From NCBI GenBank assembly GCA_009885995.1, contig VFJQ01000023.1:90904-154903 (forward strand): a DNA stretch of 64,000 nt, written 5' to 3'. The notes beneath the pieces were generated by a model, which was given only the letters and a program-made list of their open reading frames with translations, searched no databases and was not told the DNA's origin. The translations under genes were made by a program, and so were the position numbers. Shown piece by piece: positions 33,142 to 42,911 of the stretch. Every line of letters starts with the position of its first letter. The first letter of the stretch is position 1. Source of the stretch: Verrucomicrobiota bacterium. GTDB taxonomy: Bacteria > Verrucomicrobiota > Verrucomicrobiia > Chthoniobacterales > Chthoniobacteraceae.

Positions 33142-35826
33142 ATGAACCCGCGCCTTTTCCTCTCGCTCGCCTTCGCCACCGCCAGCGCCTTCGCCCAAGC
33201 CGACAAGCCCGCGCTGCCCGAGCCGAAGCCGACTGCCGAGCAACTCGCCTTCTTCGAGAGCAAGATCCGCCCGGTGCTCTCGGACAAGTGCTACAAGTGC
33301 CACTCCGAGAAATCGGAGAAGATCCGCGGCGGGCTCGTGCTCGACACGCGCGAAGGCATCCGCCGCGGCGGTGACAACGGACCGGCGGTCGTGCCTGGCG
33401 AGTTGCGCGACTCGCTGCTCATCGACGCCATTCGCTACACGAACAAAGACACCGCCATGCCACCCGAGAAGTCCGGCGGCAAGCTGCCGGACAATGTGAT
33501 CGCCGACTTCGAGGCGTGGGTGAAAATGGGTGCGCCCGATCCGCGCGAAGGTGCCGCGACGGTCGTGAAGAAATACGACACCGAGGACGCGAAGAAATGG
33601 TGGTCGTATCAGCCACCGGTGAAGTCCGCCGTGCCTGCGGTGAAAGACGCCGCGTGGCCGCGCGGGGAGATCGACCGCTTCATCCTCGCCGCGCTCGAAG
33701 CGAAGGGCCTCAAGCCCGCCGCCGATGCCGACAAGACCTCGCTGCTGCGCCGCGTGCATTTCGATCTCATCGGCCTGCCGCCGACGCTCAAGGAGATCGA
33801 CGACTTCATCAAGGACACCTCCGCCGACGCGCTCGCGAAGGTCGTGGACAAGCTGCTCACGCTGACGCAGTTCGGCGAGCGCTGGGGCCGGCACTGGCTC
33901 GATGTCGCGCGCTACGCCGAGTCGAGCGGCAAGGACGTAAACATCGCGTATCCGCACGCGTGGCGTTATCGCGACTACGTCATTGCGGCGTTCAACGAAG
34001 GGAAGCCGTTCGATCAATTCATCCGCGAGCAGATCGCCGGCGACCTGCTCCCCGCGAAGGACGATCATGAGAAAGCGGAGAACACCATCGCGACCGGCTT
34101 TCTCGCCATCGGCGCGAAGGGGCACAACGAGCAGAACCCTCGGCAGTTTTACCTCGATCTCGCCGACGAGCAGATCGACACGATGTCGCAAGCCTTCCTC
34201 GGCCTCACCATCGCGTGCGCGCGCTGCCACGATCACAAGTTCGAGCCCATCCCGCAACGCGACTACTACGCACTCGCCGGCATCTTCCTCAGCACCGACA
34301 CGCGCTGGGGCACCGCGCGCGGCATCCAGAACCGTCACACCACCGAACTCATCGAGCTGCCGCGCGGCACGAATCCGCCGGTGATCGCGCGCACGATGAC
34401 GAGCGAGGAGCGCGCGACGAAGCAGCAGACCTTCGACACGATGCGCGCCGACCTCGAGAAGAGCATCCGCGAGCGCTTCCAGCGCGGCCCGGGCGCAGGC
34501 CCCGGCAATGCGAGCGCGCAGGATCAGCAACGCTTTCTCCGCGAGGCGACCATCTCCGGCTTCCTCGAGGCGGACCTGAAGTCGTTCGACAGCGATGGCC
34601 GCGCGAAACCGCTCGCGATGGGTGCGAAAGACTTGCCGAACACGCAGTCACAAGGCTTCGAGGCGTTCGGGGCACGGCGCCGCTTCGGCGGCGGCGGCGG
34701 ACCCTTCGGCGCGATTCGTCCGCCGGAGTTCGCGAGCATCGGCGACGCGCGGCTCTACGCGCGCGGCGATGCGGACAAGCCCACCGATCGCGTGCCGCGC
34801 GGAGTGCCCGCCGTCCTTTCCGCCGAGCAGGCACTCGACATCCCGAACGGCACCAGCGGCCGGCGGGAACTCGCCGAGTGGCTCATCTCGAAATCGAACC
34901 CGCTGACCGCGCGCGTCTTCGTGAACCGCACATGGTATTGGCTCTTTGGTCGCGGGCTCGTCGAGAGCTGCGACAACTTCGGCACCACGGGCGCGAAACC
35001 CGCCAACCAGGCGCTGCTCGACACGCTCGCGGTGCGCTTCATCGAGAGCGGCTGGAACGTGAAGGCGCTCATCCGCGAAATCGTGCTCAGCCGCACCTAC
35101 GGCGAGTCGTCCGCCTACGACGCGAAAGCCTTCCAGGTCGACCCCGAGAACGCGCTCGTGTGGCGCGCGAACAAGCGCCGGCTCGAAGCCGAGTGCCTGC
35201 GCGACGCGATGCTCTCAGCCAGTGGCGATCTCTACCCTGGCGTTCGCGTCGGCAGCCTCATCGCGGATAACGGCGACGGCCCCATCGGCGGCCCGCGCGG
35301 AGGCGGCGGTGCGTTCTTCGGCGGAATGCAGGCGCCCGGCACTGGTGAGGACGACATCCAGCAGTCCACGGGCAACTACCGCAGCGTCTATCTCCCCGTC
35401 GCCCGCGATGTCGCGCCGGACTCGCTCACCGCGTTCGATTTCGTGGACTCGACACTCGTCACCGGCACGCGTGACGCGACGAACGTGCCCGTGCAAGCGC
35501 TCTACCTGCTCAACAGCGAATTCGTCGCCGAGCAATCGAAGCTGCTCGCCGAGCGCGTGCTCAAAGCCTACCCCGCCGGCCCGAATGCGGGCGCGAGCGC
35601 GAACCTCGACCAGCGCGCCACCTACGCCTACTGGCTCGTCTTCAATCGCCAGCCCGACGCCGTCGAGAAGCAGGCCGCCGCCGCGTTTTTCATGAAGTTC
35701 CCGAGCAACTACGCCAAGGGCGACAAGTCCGCGCCGGGCTTGAAAACTGACGACGCGATCAAGGCCGCGTGGACGAGCCTCTGCCGCTCGCTCTTCTCCG
35801 CGGCGGAGTTTCGTTACTTGAACTAG
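33142..35826 (+). CDS. PSD1 / DUF1549-DUF1553 protein with planctomycete cytochrome c domain
   Basis: 894-residue exported protein (MNPRLFLSLAFATASAFAQA). The N-terminal planctomycete cytochrome C domain has CYKCH at 50-54. It is followed by DUF1549 (about 180-400, with GEIDRFILAALEAKGLKP, FGERWGRHWLDVARYAESSG and a second CARCHDHKFEPI near 359) and DUF1553 (about 570-840, with ARVFVNRTWYWLFGRGLVESCDNFG and LVREIVLSRTY-type motif). This architecture is nearly restricted to PVC bacteria, where it is linked to degradation of complex polysaccharides; the reaction is still not defined. A Gly-rich low-complexity loop (RRRFGGGGGPFG) sits in the middle. Last gene of the block; PlsY follows 27 bp later. 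Confidence 0.95.
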   Translation: MNPRLFLSLAFATASAFAQADKPALPEPKPTAEQLAFFESKIRPVLSDKCYKCHSEKSEKIRGGLVLDTREGIRRGGDNGPAVVPGELRDSLLIDAIRYTNKDTAMPPEKSGGKLPDNVIADFEAWVKMGAPDPREGAATVVKKYDTEDAKKWWSYQPPVKSAVPAVKDAAWPRGEIDRFILAALEAKGLKPAADADKTSLLRRVHFDLIGLPPTLKEIDDFIKDTSADALAKVVDKLLTLTQFGERWGRHWLDVARYAESSGKDVNIAYPHAWRYRDYVIAAFNEGKPFDQFIREQIAGDLLPAKDDHEKAENTIATGFLAIGAKGHNEQNPRQFYLDLADEQIDTMSQAFLGLTIACARCHDHKFEPIPQRDYYALAGIFLSTDTRWGTARGIQNRHTTELIELPRGTNPPVIARTMTSEERATKQQTFDTMRADLEKSIRERFQRGPGAGPGNASAQDQQRFLREATISGFLEADLKSFDSDGRAKPLAMGAKDLPNTQSQGFEAFGARRRFGGGGGPFGAIRPPEFASIGDARLYARGDADKPTDRVPRGVPAVLSAEQALDIPNGTSGRRELAEWLISKSNPLTARVFVNRTWYWLFGRGLVESCDNFGTTGAKPANQALLDTLAVRFIESGWNVKALIREIVLSRTYGESSAYDAKAFQVDPENALVWRANKRRLEAECLRDAMLSASGDLYPGVRVGSLIADNGDGPIGGPRGGGGAFFGGMQAPGTGEDDIQQSTGNYRSVYLPVARDVAPDSLTAFDFVDSTLVTGTRDATNVPVQALYLLNSEFVAEQSKLLAERVLKAYPAGPNAGASANLDQRATYAYWLVFNRQPDAVEKQAAAAFFMKFPSNYAKGDKSAPGLKTDDAIKAAWTSLCRSLFSAAEFRYLN

Positions 35827-35853
35827 GCGACGTCGCGCGGTCACGATGTTCGC

Positions 35854-36537
35854 GTGACCGTCGTCATCGTCGTCATCGTCATCGCTGCGTATCTGCTCGG
35901 ATCGATCCCGTTCGGGCTGATCGTGTCGAAGGCGCACGGCATCGACATCCGCGAGCACGGCAGCAAGAATATCGGCGCGACGAATGTGTGGCGCGTGATG
36001 GGGAAGAAGTGGGGATTGCTCACGTTCATGGCCGACGTGCTCAAGGGCGTCGCCGCCGTGCTGCTCGCGAAATGGATCGCCGCGAACTGGGAGATTCGCG
36101 TGCCGCAGTTGCACGGTCACGAGCGGGTCGAACTCCTGCCGCAGGACTATGCCGGAATCGCCGCCGCGATGGGCTGCATCCTTGGCCACAGCTTCCCGGT
36201 GTGGCTGCGATTCAAGGGCGGCAAAGGCGTGGCGACTTCGCTCGGCGTGATCTTCGGGATGATGCCGCTCGTCGCGCTCGCAGACTTCGTGTTGTGGGCC
36301 ATCGTTTTTAAACTTAGCCGCTACGTCTCGCTCGCTTCCATCGTCGCCGCGGCGGCGCTGCCGGTCTTCACGATCACGTTCATCTTTGCCGGCTGGGTGG
36401 AAGGCTGGGGTTATTTCTATTTCGCCGTCGCAACGGGGCTGCTCGTGATCCGCAGGCACCGCGAGAACATCAAGAGACTCGCCGCCGGGACGGAGAACCG
36501 CTTCAGCAGCAAGCCGCCAGAGCCGCCTGCTACCTAG
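35854..36537 (+). CDS. plsY: Acyl-phosphate:glycerol-3-phosphate acyltransferase
   Basis: 227-residue inner-membrane enzyme making lysophosphatidic acid, the first step of phospholipid synthesis. Three PlsY motifs are visible: LGSIPFGLIVSK with GSKNIGATNVWRVMG (glycerol-3-phosphate/phosphate site), GHSFPVWLRFKGGKGVATSLG, and the C-terminal HRENIKRLAAGTENRF. Five hydrophobic segments. GTG 35854 is the start; no alternative ATG fits. A slightly extended loop (LHGHERVELLPQDY) lies before motif 2. gpsA, which makes its substrate, is the next gene but one, beyond the giant gene on the other strand. Confidence 0.96.
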   Translation: MTVVIVVIVIAAYLLGSIPFGLIVSKAHGIDIREHGSKNIGATNVWRVMGKKWGLLTFMADVLKGVAAVLLAKWIAANWEIRVPQLHGHERVELLPQDYAGIAAAMGCILGHSFPVWLRFKGGKGVATSLGVIFGMMPLVALADFVLWAIVFKLSRYVSLASIVAAAALPVFTITFIFAGWVEGWGYFYFAVATGLLVIRRHRENIKRLAAGTENRFSSKPPEPPAT

Positions 36538-36540
36538 GCG

Positions 36541-39500
36541 TCAGACGATTATTTCGCGCAGGAAGAAGTCGCTTGCGAGCCCGGTTGTGCCGGGGCCGGT
36601 AGGCGCGAGCGCGAAGACATCCGCGGCATCACGCTCGCCGGGGTTGAGCGCGAACTTCACCTTCCCGATCTGCACCTTGACGATCTGCTCGGCTACGATT
36701 CCGAAGGTGTCGCCCGCCGCAGTGCTGCCGAAGGCCTGGCCTTTGATCACGATGCTCGCGATGGTGGAGAAACGTGCCAGATCGGTCGGGCCGCCCTGCG
36801 AGACTTTCCGGTCGTCGGCGGTGCCGATGAAGGTGTCCACGCCGGCTTCGACGCCGGCGAGCACGCTGCTGGCGAGCCACGTGCGACCTACGCTGATGGC
36901 GCCGATGCTCGCGTCGGCGTTGTTGTTGCGGCCGAGGATCACGTTCACTTTCTCGACGCTGCCTTTCACCGTGAGGCTCTTGAGCGCGAGGTCGAGGCCC
37001 TTCGCCGGGCCGTCGTCCTGCGCGAAGGCCTCGATCGTCGCCGCGGTGCCGCCGCCGCCGATCAAGTCGCCGCCGATGCTGATCGCGCCGATGCGCTCCG
37101 TCGCCTGGATCCGCCCGCTGCCGGTGAAGCTGCCGCCGATCTTGATCGTGCCGATGTTCGCCGCCGCCTGGATCTCCGAGGTGAGCATGGCGCCGCCGAC
37201 GGTGATGCTTCCGAGGTTCCCGGAGTCGGACGAATTCGCGAAGATGTGGAAGCTGCGGATGTCGGTCGCCACGGCGATCTTCCCGATGCCGTGGGCGCTG
37301 TTGATCTCGTCGCCGTTCGGCGAAGTGCCCGCGACGGCGCCGAGCGAATGCACCGTCAAGCTGCCGAGGCCAAGCCGCGCAGAGTCGTTGTCGCCCACGT
37401 CCAAATCCTGCAACTCGCCGCCGATGATGACGACGCCGAGGTCCGTCTGGTCGGCGTCTATCTTGCCGACGTTGACAAAGCCGTTGCCGCCGCCGGGGCC
37501 GACTTTGGCGGTGATGGAAAGATTCGTCGACGCGCTGTCCGGCGCGGGCGTGATGGTGAGCGCCTGGAGTAGCCCGCCGCCACTCGCCGCGGCAGTGATG
37601 GTGATGTCGCCCATGAGGAATGCACCCGCGCTGCGTTTCACGGTCACGAGGTCGCCGTCCACGTCGGTGAAGGTCGCGGTCTTGCCGTCGCTGGAAATGT
37701 CGAGGTTCGCGCCGCCGAGCGCGACCACCGGCGTGAGCGAGCCGAGTTCGCGGATGGTGAAGTCGAACATCGGATTCTCCGCGCCCGCGCCGTCGAGCGT
37801 GGGCGCGGCGAAGAAGGCTTCGCGGTTCAGGGTCACGCCCACATCGGCTTTGAACGCGAACGTCCGCCCGCCGACTTTCGCTTTCCCGATCCGCTCGGCG
37901 ACGATGCCGAACATATCCGTGGTCGGCGTCGCCGTGCCGAGCGCCTGGCCCTTCACGGTAAAGCTGCCGATGCTGGAGAAAATCGCGGGTTTGTCGCGCC
38001 CGCTGCTTTTCGCGTCGTCGGCGGTGCCCGCCGCGAAGTCCGCGCCGAGGGTGACGCCTGCGAGCACGGTGCTCGCGATCCAGTCGCCGCCGACGGTGAT
38101 CGTGCCGATCGAGGCGTCGGCATTGCCCGCGCTGAGGCCGATGAACGCGAACTCCACGCTGCCCCGGACGTTGAGGCTCTTGAGCGCGACATCGCTGCCC
38201 TTCGTCGGCGCGGGGAGCTGGCCGAAAGCGAGGATCTGCACGCTCGCCGCGCTCGTGCCCACGATGCCGCCACCGACGCTGAGCGTGCCGATCGCCCCAG
38301 CGGTGCTGATCCCCACGCTGGCGGTGGCGCTGCCGCGGATGTCGCCGCCGATCTTCAGCGAAACGATGCCGGCAGCGGCGTTGATGAGCGTGCTTCCCCC
38401 ATTGATCGCGGTGGTGAAAGAGCCGCCGATCGTCGCGGCACCGAGCTTTCCGTCGGTCGCACCGTTGAGGGTGAGGGTCGCGCGGAGATCGCCCTTCACC
38501 GTGAGCTTCGGCAGCGCGCCTTCGAGGATGCTGTCGGTGTTCCCACCCGCCGTCTGCGTGCTCGAGCCGAGCATGCCGATGCTTTGCACGGCGAGCGATT
38601 TTACGCCCGGCACTTTCACATCGCCCCCGACGGTGCCCGCCGCGATGCGCCCGAGGTCGCCTGCGAGGCTCACCGCGCCGAGGTCCACGCCGTTCGCATC
38701 GAGGAACCCGAGGTTCACAAATCCATTCCCGCCCGCCGTCGTGCGCTTCGCGGTGATCGTGATGTTTGCGCCCTTGAAATCCGCGTCGAGCTTCAGCGTC
38801 TGGAACTGCCCCGCGCCGCCCGCCGCCGTCTGGATGCCCAGGAATTCGCTCCCGTCGAACACACCCTTGTTCGTCTTCACCGTCACGAGGTCGCCGTCCA
38901 CGTCGGTGAAAGTCGCGCTCTTTTTGTTCGCCGACAGCGTCACCGCGAGCGGCTTGATCGAAAGCGCCACGTCGTTGCCATCGCCGCCCGCGTAGGTGAT
39001 GAAAAACGTCCGCCCGCCGAGGATGATCGGCGCCCCCTCCGCTGCGCCCGCGAAGTTGCCGGCGACCGCGTCCGTGCCGTCGTTAGTGAGGATGATGAAT
39101 TCATCCCCGAGCGCAAGTGCACCGCCGAGCGTCGCGGCGAGCGTCGCGCCGCCGAGATCGACCGCACCGATGATCGCGAGCTGGTCGTGCAGTGTGCCGG
39201 GCGTCGTGCCATTCAAATCCACGAACAAGGTCGCACTGTTGGCGAAAGCGACGCCGCTCCCGCCGGTCGTGATCGCCGCTGCGTCAGCCCCGGTGCTGAG
39301 GAATCCCAAATCGCCATCCACCGGGCCGATGGTGAAGCCGTCGGCGTCGGCAAAGCTGAAGGCGCTCCCGACATTCACCGCCAGCGTGTCCACGTCATTC
39401 GCGCCGTTCAAAGTGATCGAGCCGGTGGCCGCGGCACGCAGGTTCGCGACGCTGACCGAGCCTGCGCCGGCGAGGGTGGATCCGCTCAGCGTGAGCGTGG

Positions 39501-42500
39501 GCACATTCACTCCCAGCGTGATCGCGGCACTGACGCTCACGGTGCCGGCCGTGCCGTTGCCGATGCGCAGCACGCCTGCGGTTACCAAATCCAGCTCCGC
39601 GTCGGTCAGCCCCATCGTGCCCGCCGAATCCGCGCCACCGACGTCGATCGGGCGATTCGCCGTCACGGGCTGGATGGTGACGATGCCCGCGCCGGCGTTG
39701 ATGAGATCGGTGAGAACGAACTGATCGGCGCTGATGGTGATCGGCCCGCCATTGCTCGTCATGCCGGTGGCGCTGCCAGCCGTCGAAGTGAAGATGCCGC
39801 CGGCACCGGTGCTGATCGCGATGGCACCTCCTGGGGTTAATATCTTGGAGCCTACGGTTCCATCGGAGGCCAGAAGGGAGAAGTTCCGACCCGCCGTCGC
39901 GGTGAATGTGCCGGATTGGAAAAGAAACACGTTCGTATTCTCGTCGAAGATGATGTCGCGGCCCGCGCTAAGCACCATGCTCCCGCTGGAGTCGATGCTG
40001 CCGACCTTGTCGGTGGCCGCGCTACCGAGCAGGATGTCCTGCCCGGCGGTGAAGGTGAGAGTGCCGCTGTTGGCGAGGACGGTGACGCCGCCGGCTCGCG
40101 TCTCGATGTTCGAGGTGGCTCCGGTGGCCTGGATGAGAATGTTGCCGATGGGAGTGCGGAAGATTTCCGTAGCGGTGCCTCCGGCGATGATGCTGGCGTT
40201 GTTGGTGAGCTGGATGTCGCCGGAGGTGGTGGCCTGGACGCCCTCGAAGACGGCGGTGACGCCGCCGATGTTCAGCACCGTGCCACTGTTGGCGATGAAG
40301 ATCCCGCCGGTGACGGTGCGGGCTTCGAGTGCCGAGACGCTGGTCTCAATCGGATCGGCGGCGGTGCCGATGCCGCCGGCGGCGCTGAGGGAGAGGTTCG
40401 TAGCGGTGGCGTTCACGCTGGCGGCATTGCCATCCGCGATCGCGGCTGCGGCGGTGAGATTGATGGTGTTACCCGCAGTGTTGGCCGCGACCGGTGCGGA
40501 AAGGGTGAGACTGCCGGACTGGGTGGTGACCGTGATGTTGCCATTCGCGGCCGTGATCCCGGTGACTCCATCAACCACGCCGATGTTGGATGCGTTCGTA
40601 TCCGTAAAGGTGAAGCTTCCCACGCCGGTGACGCTGCCGGCCAGCAGAGTGATGGCGTTGTTGAAGACATTGTCGAGCGTCACGCCGGTCGCGGCGGTGA
40701 GGCGGAGATTGGTGGCCGTCACCGCGCCGGCGCCGCTGTCGGTGATCGTCGCGCCGCTGATCAGGCTGAGCGTGGGAACGCTCGGCGAGATCAGGGCGGT
40801 GATCGCAATTGCGCCGCTCGTCGTGCGCCCAAGGCGCAAGACGCCCGCGGTGATGCGATCCAGCTCCGTGTCGGTGAGGCTGAGCGAGCCGGCGGTTTCC
40901 GTGCCGAGATCGAGCGGCCGCGCGGCGGTCACCGGTTGCAACGTCACCACGTGCGAATTGGGGGCGACGATGGCGTTGCTGATCGTCATGCTGTCGGAGG
41001 AAAGCGTGACGCCGCCATTGAACGTGGTGATGCCGGTGAAGCCATCCACCGTGCCGACGGTGAGCGCGGAGGCGCTGACGAAATTGAAGACAGTCGCAAA
41101 GCTGCCACTCGCGGTCCCGGCGATGGTCGCGACCTGGTTCGTCGCGCTATCGAGGTTCACCCCATTTCCCACGACCGCGAGGTTGGCGACTTGCAGTGCT
41201 CCCGCACCGGAATTGAGGACATTGCCGACGCTGCGCAGCGAAAGCGTGCTGGTGTTCGCCGGGGTGATCGCGGCGGTGACGGTGATGGCGGCTCCATTCG
41301 TCAGCCCGATCCGCAGGATGCCGGCGGTGACGAAGTCGATCTCCGCATCTGTCAGCCCGAGGGTGTTCGCCGCGTCCGCCCCCCCGAGGTCGATGAGCGT
41401 AGCGGCCTGCGCGGGCTGGAGCGTCGCGACGCCTGTGCCGGCGTTCACCGCGGCGGCGATGCTCATATTGTCGCCGCTCAACGTGACGCCGCCGGTGCCG
41501 GTTACGCCGGCATTCGCCTGGATGGTGACTGTATTGTCCTCCGCGCCTACGCTGCCCGCCGTCAGCGAGACTACACCCGACCCCGCGTTGATGTCCGCGC
41601 CCGCCTTCGTGTCGAACACCGTGATGTTTCCGCTGATTGTTGCGATGCTCACTGCGTTGTTGACGGTCGTCACCCCAAACGTCGCGCCTAGGGAGGCGAC
41701 ATTCAACGAATCCGCATCGGTGTAGCTCAAGGTGCCGGTGATGTTCGCCGCGATCAGTGTAACGTCGTTGCCAGCCTCGTTCAGCGTGAATGGCCCGGCC
41801 CCGAGCAACGTGAGCCCGCTGCTGCGGATACTTGCCCCAGCCGTTTGGGTAGTCGCGCCGGCTTGCAGCGTGATATCCTCTCCGGTGGAAAACGTGCCCA
41901 CCGTGATGCCGCTGATCCCGTCCACCGTGCCGATGATCAAATCGTTCGCATCGCGGAAGCCGAAATCGGCGCCCGCTGCCGTCACGCTGGCGGCAAGGGT
42001 TCCCACGTTATTGCCCGCGTTGTCGAGCGTCACGCTGTTCGTCGAGGTGACTGCGAGATTCGGGACAACGATGCTTCCCGCCGCGCCATCGGTGATCGTA
42101 TTCGTGCTCAGGAGCCGGAGCGTGCTCACGTTAGCCGGGGTGATCGCCGCGCTCACGATGATGTCGATCGTGCCGGCGGCGACGCCGATTTGCAAAACGG
42201 GTGCGGTGATCCGGTCGATTTCCGCATCCGTCAGCCCGAGCACGCCCGCCGCATCCGCGGCGCCGAGGTTGATGTCGTTCGTCGCCGTGAGGGGCTGGAG
42301 CGTGACCTTCATGCTGGCGGCGATCGTCGAGCCGAGGGAGATCGCGTTCGCGGCCAGTGTCGCAGTCGTCGCGCCGCTGATCGCTGCGTTCACCGTGATC
42401 GCCTCCCCACTGAGAAACAAGGCGCCGCCAACGTTGACCGCGCCGGTCACGAAGACCGAATCCGTGCCCGCTCCGTCAAAGATCGTGAACGGATCGGTCA

Positions 42501-42813
42501 GTGCCTGAAGATCAAACTGATCGCCTAGATCCCCGAGGTTCACAGTGATCGAAGTGACCGCCGTATTCGGCCCCTGCACCGTATTCGTGCTGCCGCCCGT
42601 GAAGCCCGCCGTCGTCGCCGCCGCCGTCAGCGCGATCGTCTCGCCGGTGTCGTTGAAGGAATAGTTCGCGCCGGCGATCGAGAGCGTCAGCGAATTACTG
42701 ATGCCCGCGCCCGCCGTGTAGGTGAGCAAGCCGCCGGCGGTAACATCGAGCGTGGCCGGAGCGATGCGGGCTTCGAGAGGTTCGATGGGGGAGAACAACG
42801 CGTGTGCTTTCAT
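36541..42813 (-). CDS. Giant surface beta-strand-repeat protein with LEPR-XLL-like N-terminus
   Basis: 2090 residues from ATG 42813. The N-terminus (FSPIEPLEARIAPATLDV) matches the LEPR-XLL-type start seen on very large PVC surface proteins. Residues about 100-1290 hold long degenerate repeats built around LGLTDAEIDxITAxxLxIG, (V/I)TAAITPANxSTLxL and VTLDNAxNNV-type strands, predicted beta-helix/filamentous haemagglutinin-like. Two copies of FTDVDGDLVTVK (near 1300 and 1712) each open a second kind of repeat rich in ISIGGDLxGS / LTVKGSVExV / FxSIxSFxVKGQAxG strands. No transmembrane barrel or sorting tag recognised. Likely adhesion or surface layer. Stop lies 3 nt beyond plsY's convergent stop. 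Confidence 0.88.
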   Translation of the reverse strand: MKAHALFSPIEPLEARIAPATLDVTAGGLLTYTAGAGISNSLTLSIAGANYSFNDTGETIALTAAATTAGFTGGSTNTVQGPNTAVTSITVNLGDLGDQFDLQALTDPFTIFDGAGTDSVFVTGAVNVGGALFLSGEAITVNAAISGATTATLAANAISLGSTIAASMKVTLQPLTATNDINLGAADAAGVLGLTDAEIDRITAPVLQIGVAAGTIDIIVSAAITPANVSTLRLLSTNTITDGAAGSIVVPNLAVTSTNSVTLDNAGNNVGTLAASVTAAGADFGFRDANDLIIGTVDGISGITVGTFSTGEDITLQAGATTQTAGASIRSSGLTLLGAGPFTLNEAGNDVTLIAANITGTLSYTDADSLNVASLGATFGVTTVNNAVSIATISGNITVFDTKAGADINAGSGVVSLTAGSVGAEDNTVTIQANAGVTGTGGVTLSGDNMSIAAAVNAGTGVATLQPAQAATLIDLGGADAANTLGLTDAEIDFVTAGILRIGLTNGAAITVTAAITPANTSTLSLRSVGNVLNSGAGALQVANLAVVGNGVNLDSATNQVATIAGTASGSFATVFNFVSASALTVGTVDGFTGITTFNGGVTLSSDSMTISNAIVAPNSHVVTLQPVTAARPLDLGTETAGSLSLTDTELDRITAGVLRLGRTTSGAIAITALISPSVPTLSLISGATITDSGAGAVTATNLRLTAATGVTLDNVFNNAITLLAGSVTGVGSFTFTDTNASNIGVVDGVTGITAANGNITVTTQSGSLTLSAPVAANTAGNTINLTAAAAIADGNAASVNATATNLSLSAAGGIGTAADPIETSVSALEARTVTGGIFIANSGTVLNIGGVTAVFEGVQATTSGDIQLTNNASIIAGGTATEIFRTPIGNILIQATGATSNIETRAGGVTVLANSGTLTFTAGQDILLGSAATDKVGSIDSSGSMVLSAGRDIIFDENTNVFLFQSGTFTATAGRNFSLLASDGTVGSKILTPGGAIAISTGAGGIFTSTAGSATGMTSNGGPITISADQFVLTDLINAGAGIVTIQPVTANRPIDVGGADSAGTMGLTDAELDLVTAGVLRIGNGTAGTVSVSAAITLGVNVPTLTLSGSTLAGAGSVSVANLRAAATGSITLNGANDVDTLAVNVGSAFSFADADGFTIGPVDGDLGFLSTGADAAAITTGGSGVAFANSATLFVDLNGTTPGTLHDQLAIIGAVDLGGATLAATLGGALALGDEFIILTNDGTDAVAGNFAGAAEGAPIILGGRTFFITYAGGDGNDVALSIKPLAVTLSANKKSATFTDVDGDLVTVKTNKGVFDGSEFLGIQTAAGGAGQFQTLKLDADFKGANITITAKRTTAGGNGFVNLGFLDANGVDLGAVSLAGDLGRIAAGTVGGDVKVPGVKSLAVQSIGMLGSSTQTAGGNTDSILEGALPKLTVKGDLRATLTLNGATDGKLGAATIGGSFTTAINGGSTLINAAAGIVSLKIGGDIRGSATASVGISTAGAIGTLSVGGGIVGTSAASVQILAFGQLPAPTKGSDVALKSLNVRGSVEFAFIGLSAGNADASIGTITVGGDWIASTVLAGVTLGADFAAGTADDAKSSGRDKPAIFSSIGSFTVKGQALGTATPTTDMFGIVAERIGKAKVGGRTFAFKADVGVTLNREAFFAAPTLDGAGAENPMFDFTIRELGSLTPVVALGGANLDISSDGKTATFTDVDGDLVTVKRSAGAFLMGDITITAAASGGGLLQALTITPAPDSASTNLSITAKVGPGGGNGFVNVGKIDADQTDLGVVIIGGELQDLDVGDNDSARLGLGSLTVHSLGAVAGTSPNGDEINSAHGIGKIAVATDIRSFHIFANSSDSGNLGSITVGGAMLTSEIQAAANIGTIKIGGSFTGSGRIQATERIGAISIGGDLIGGGGTAATIEAFAQDDGPAKGLDLALKSLTVKGSVEKVNVILGRNNNADASIGAISVGRTWLASSVLAGVEAGVDTFIGTADDRKVSQGGPTDLARFSTIASIVIKGQAFGSTAAGDTFGIVAEQIVKVQIGKVKFALNPGERDAADVFALAPTGPGTTGLASDFFLREIIV

Positions 42814-42911
42814 GCGGTGATTGTGGACCCGCCGGCGTGGAAGGCGAGCTGGAAGGCGAGCTTGCACTTTGCGAGCGCGCACACTCGACTGCGCGCCACT
42901 TTCATCCGCGC

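Noticed and set aside
36587..42508. Long plus-strand open frames (up to 802 codons) opposite the giant protein gene
   Set aside because: They mirror the minus-strand repeat gene, have biased composition (Pro/Ser/Ala or Arg/Asp/Gly) and no recognisable domain; high GC makes antisense frames open.
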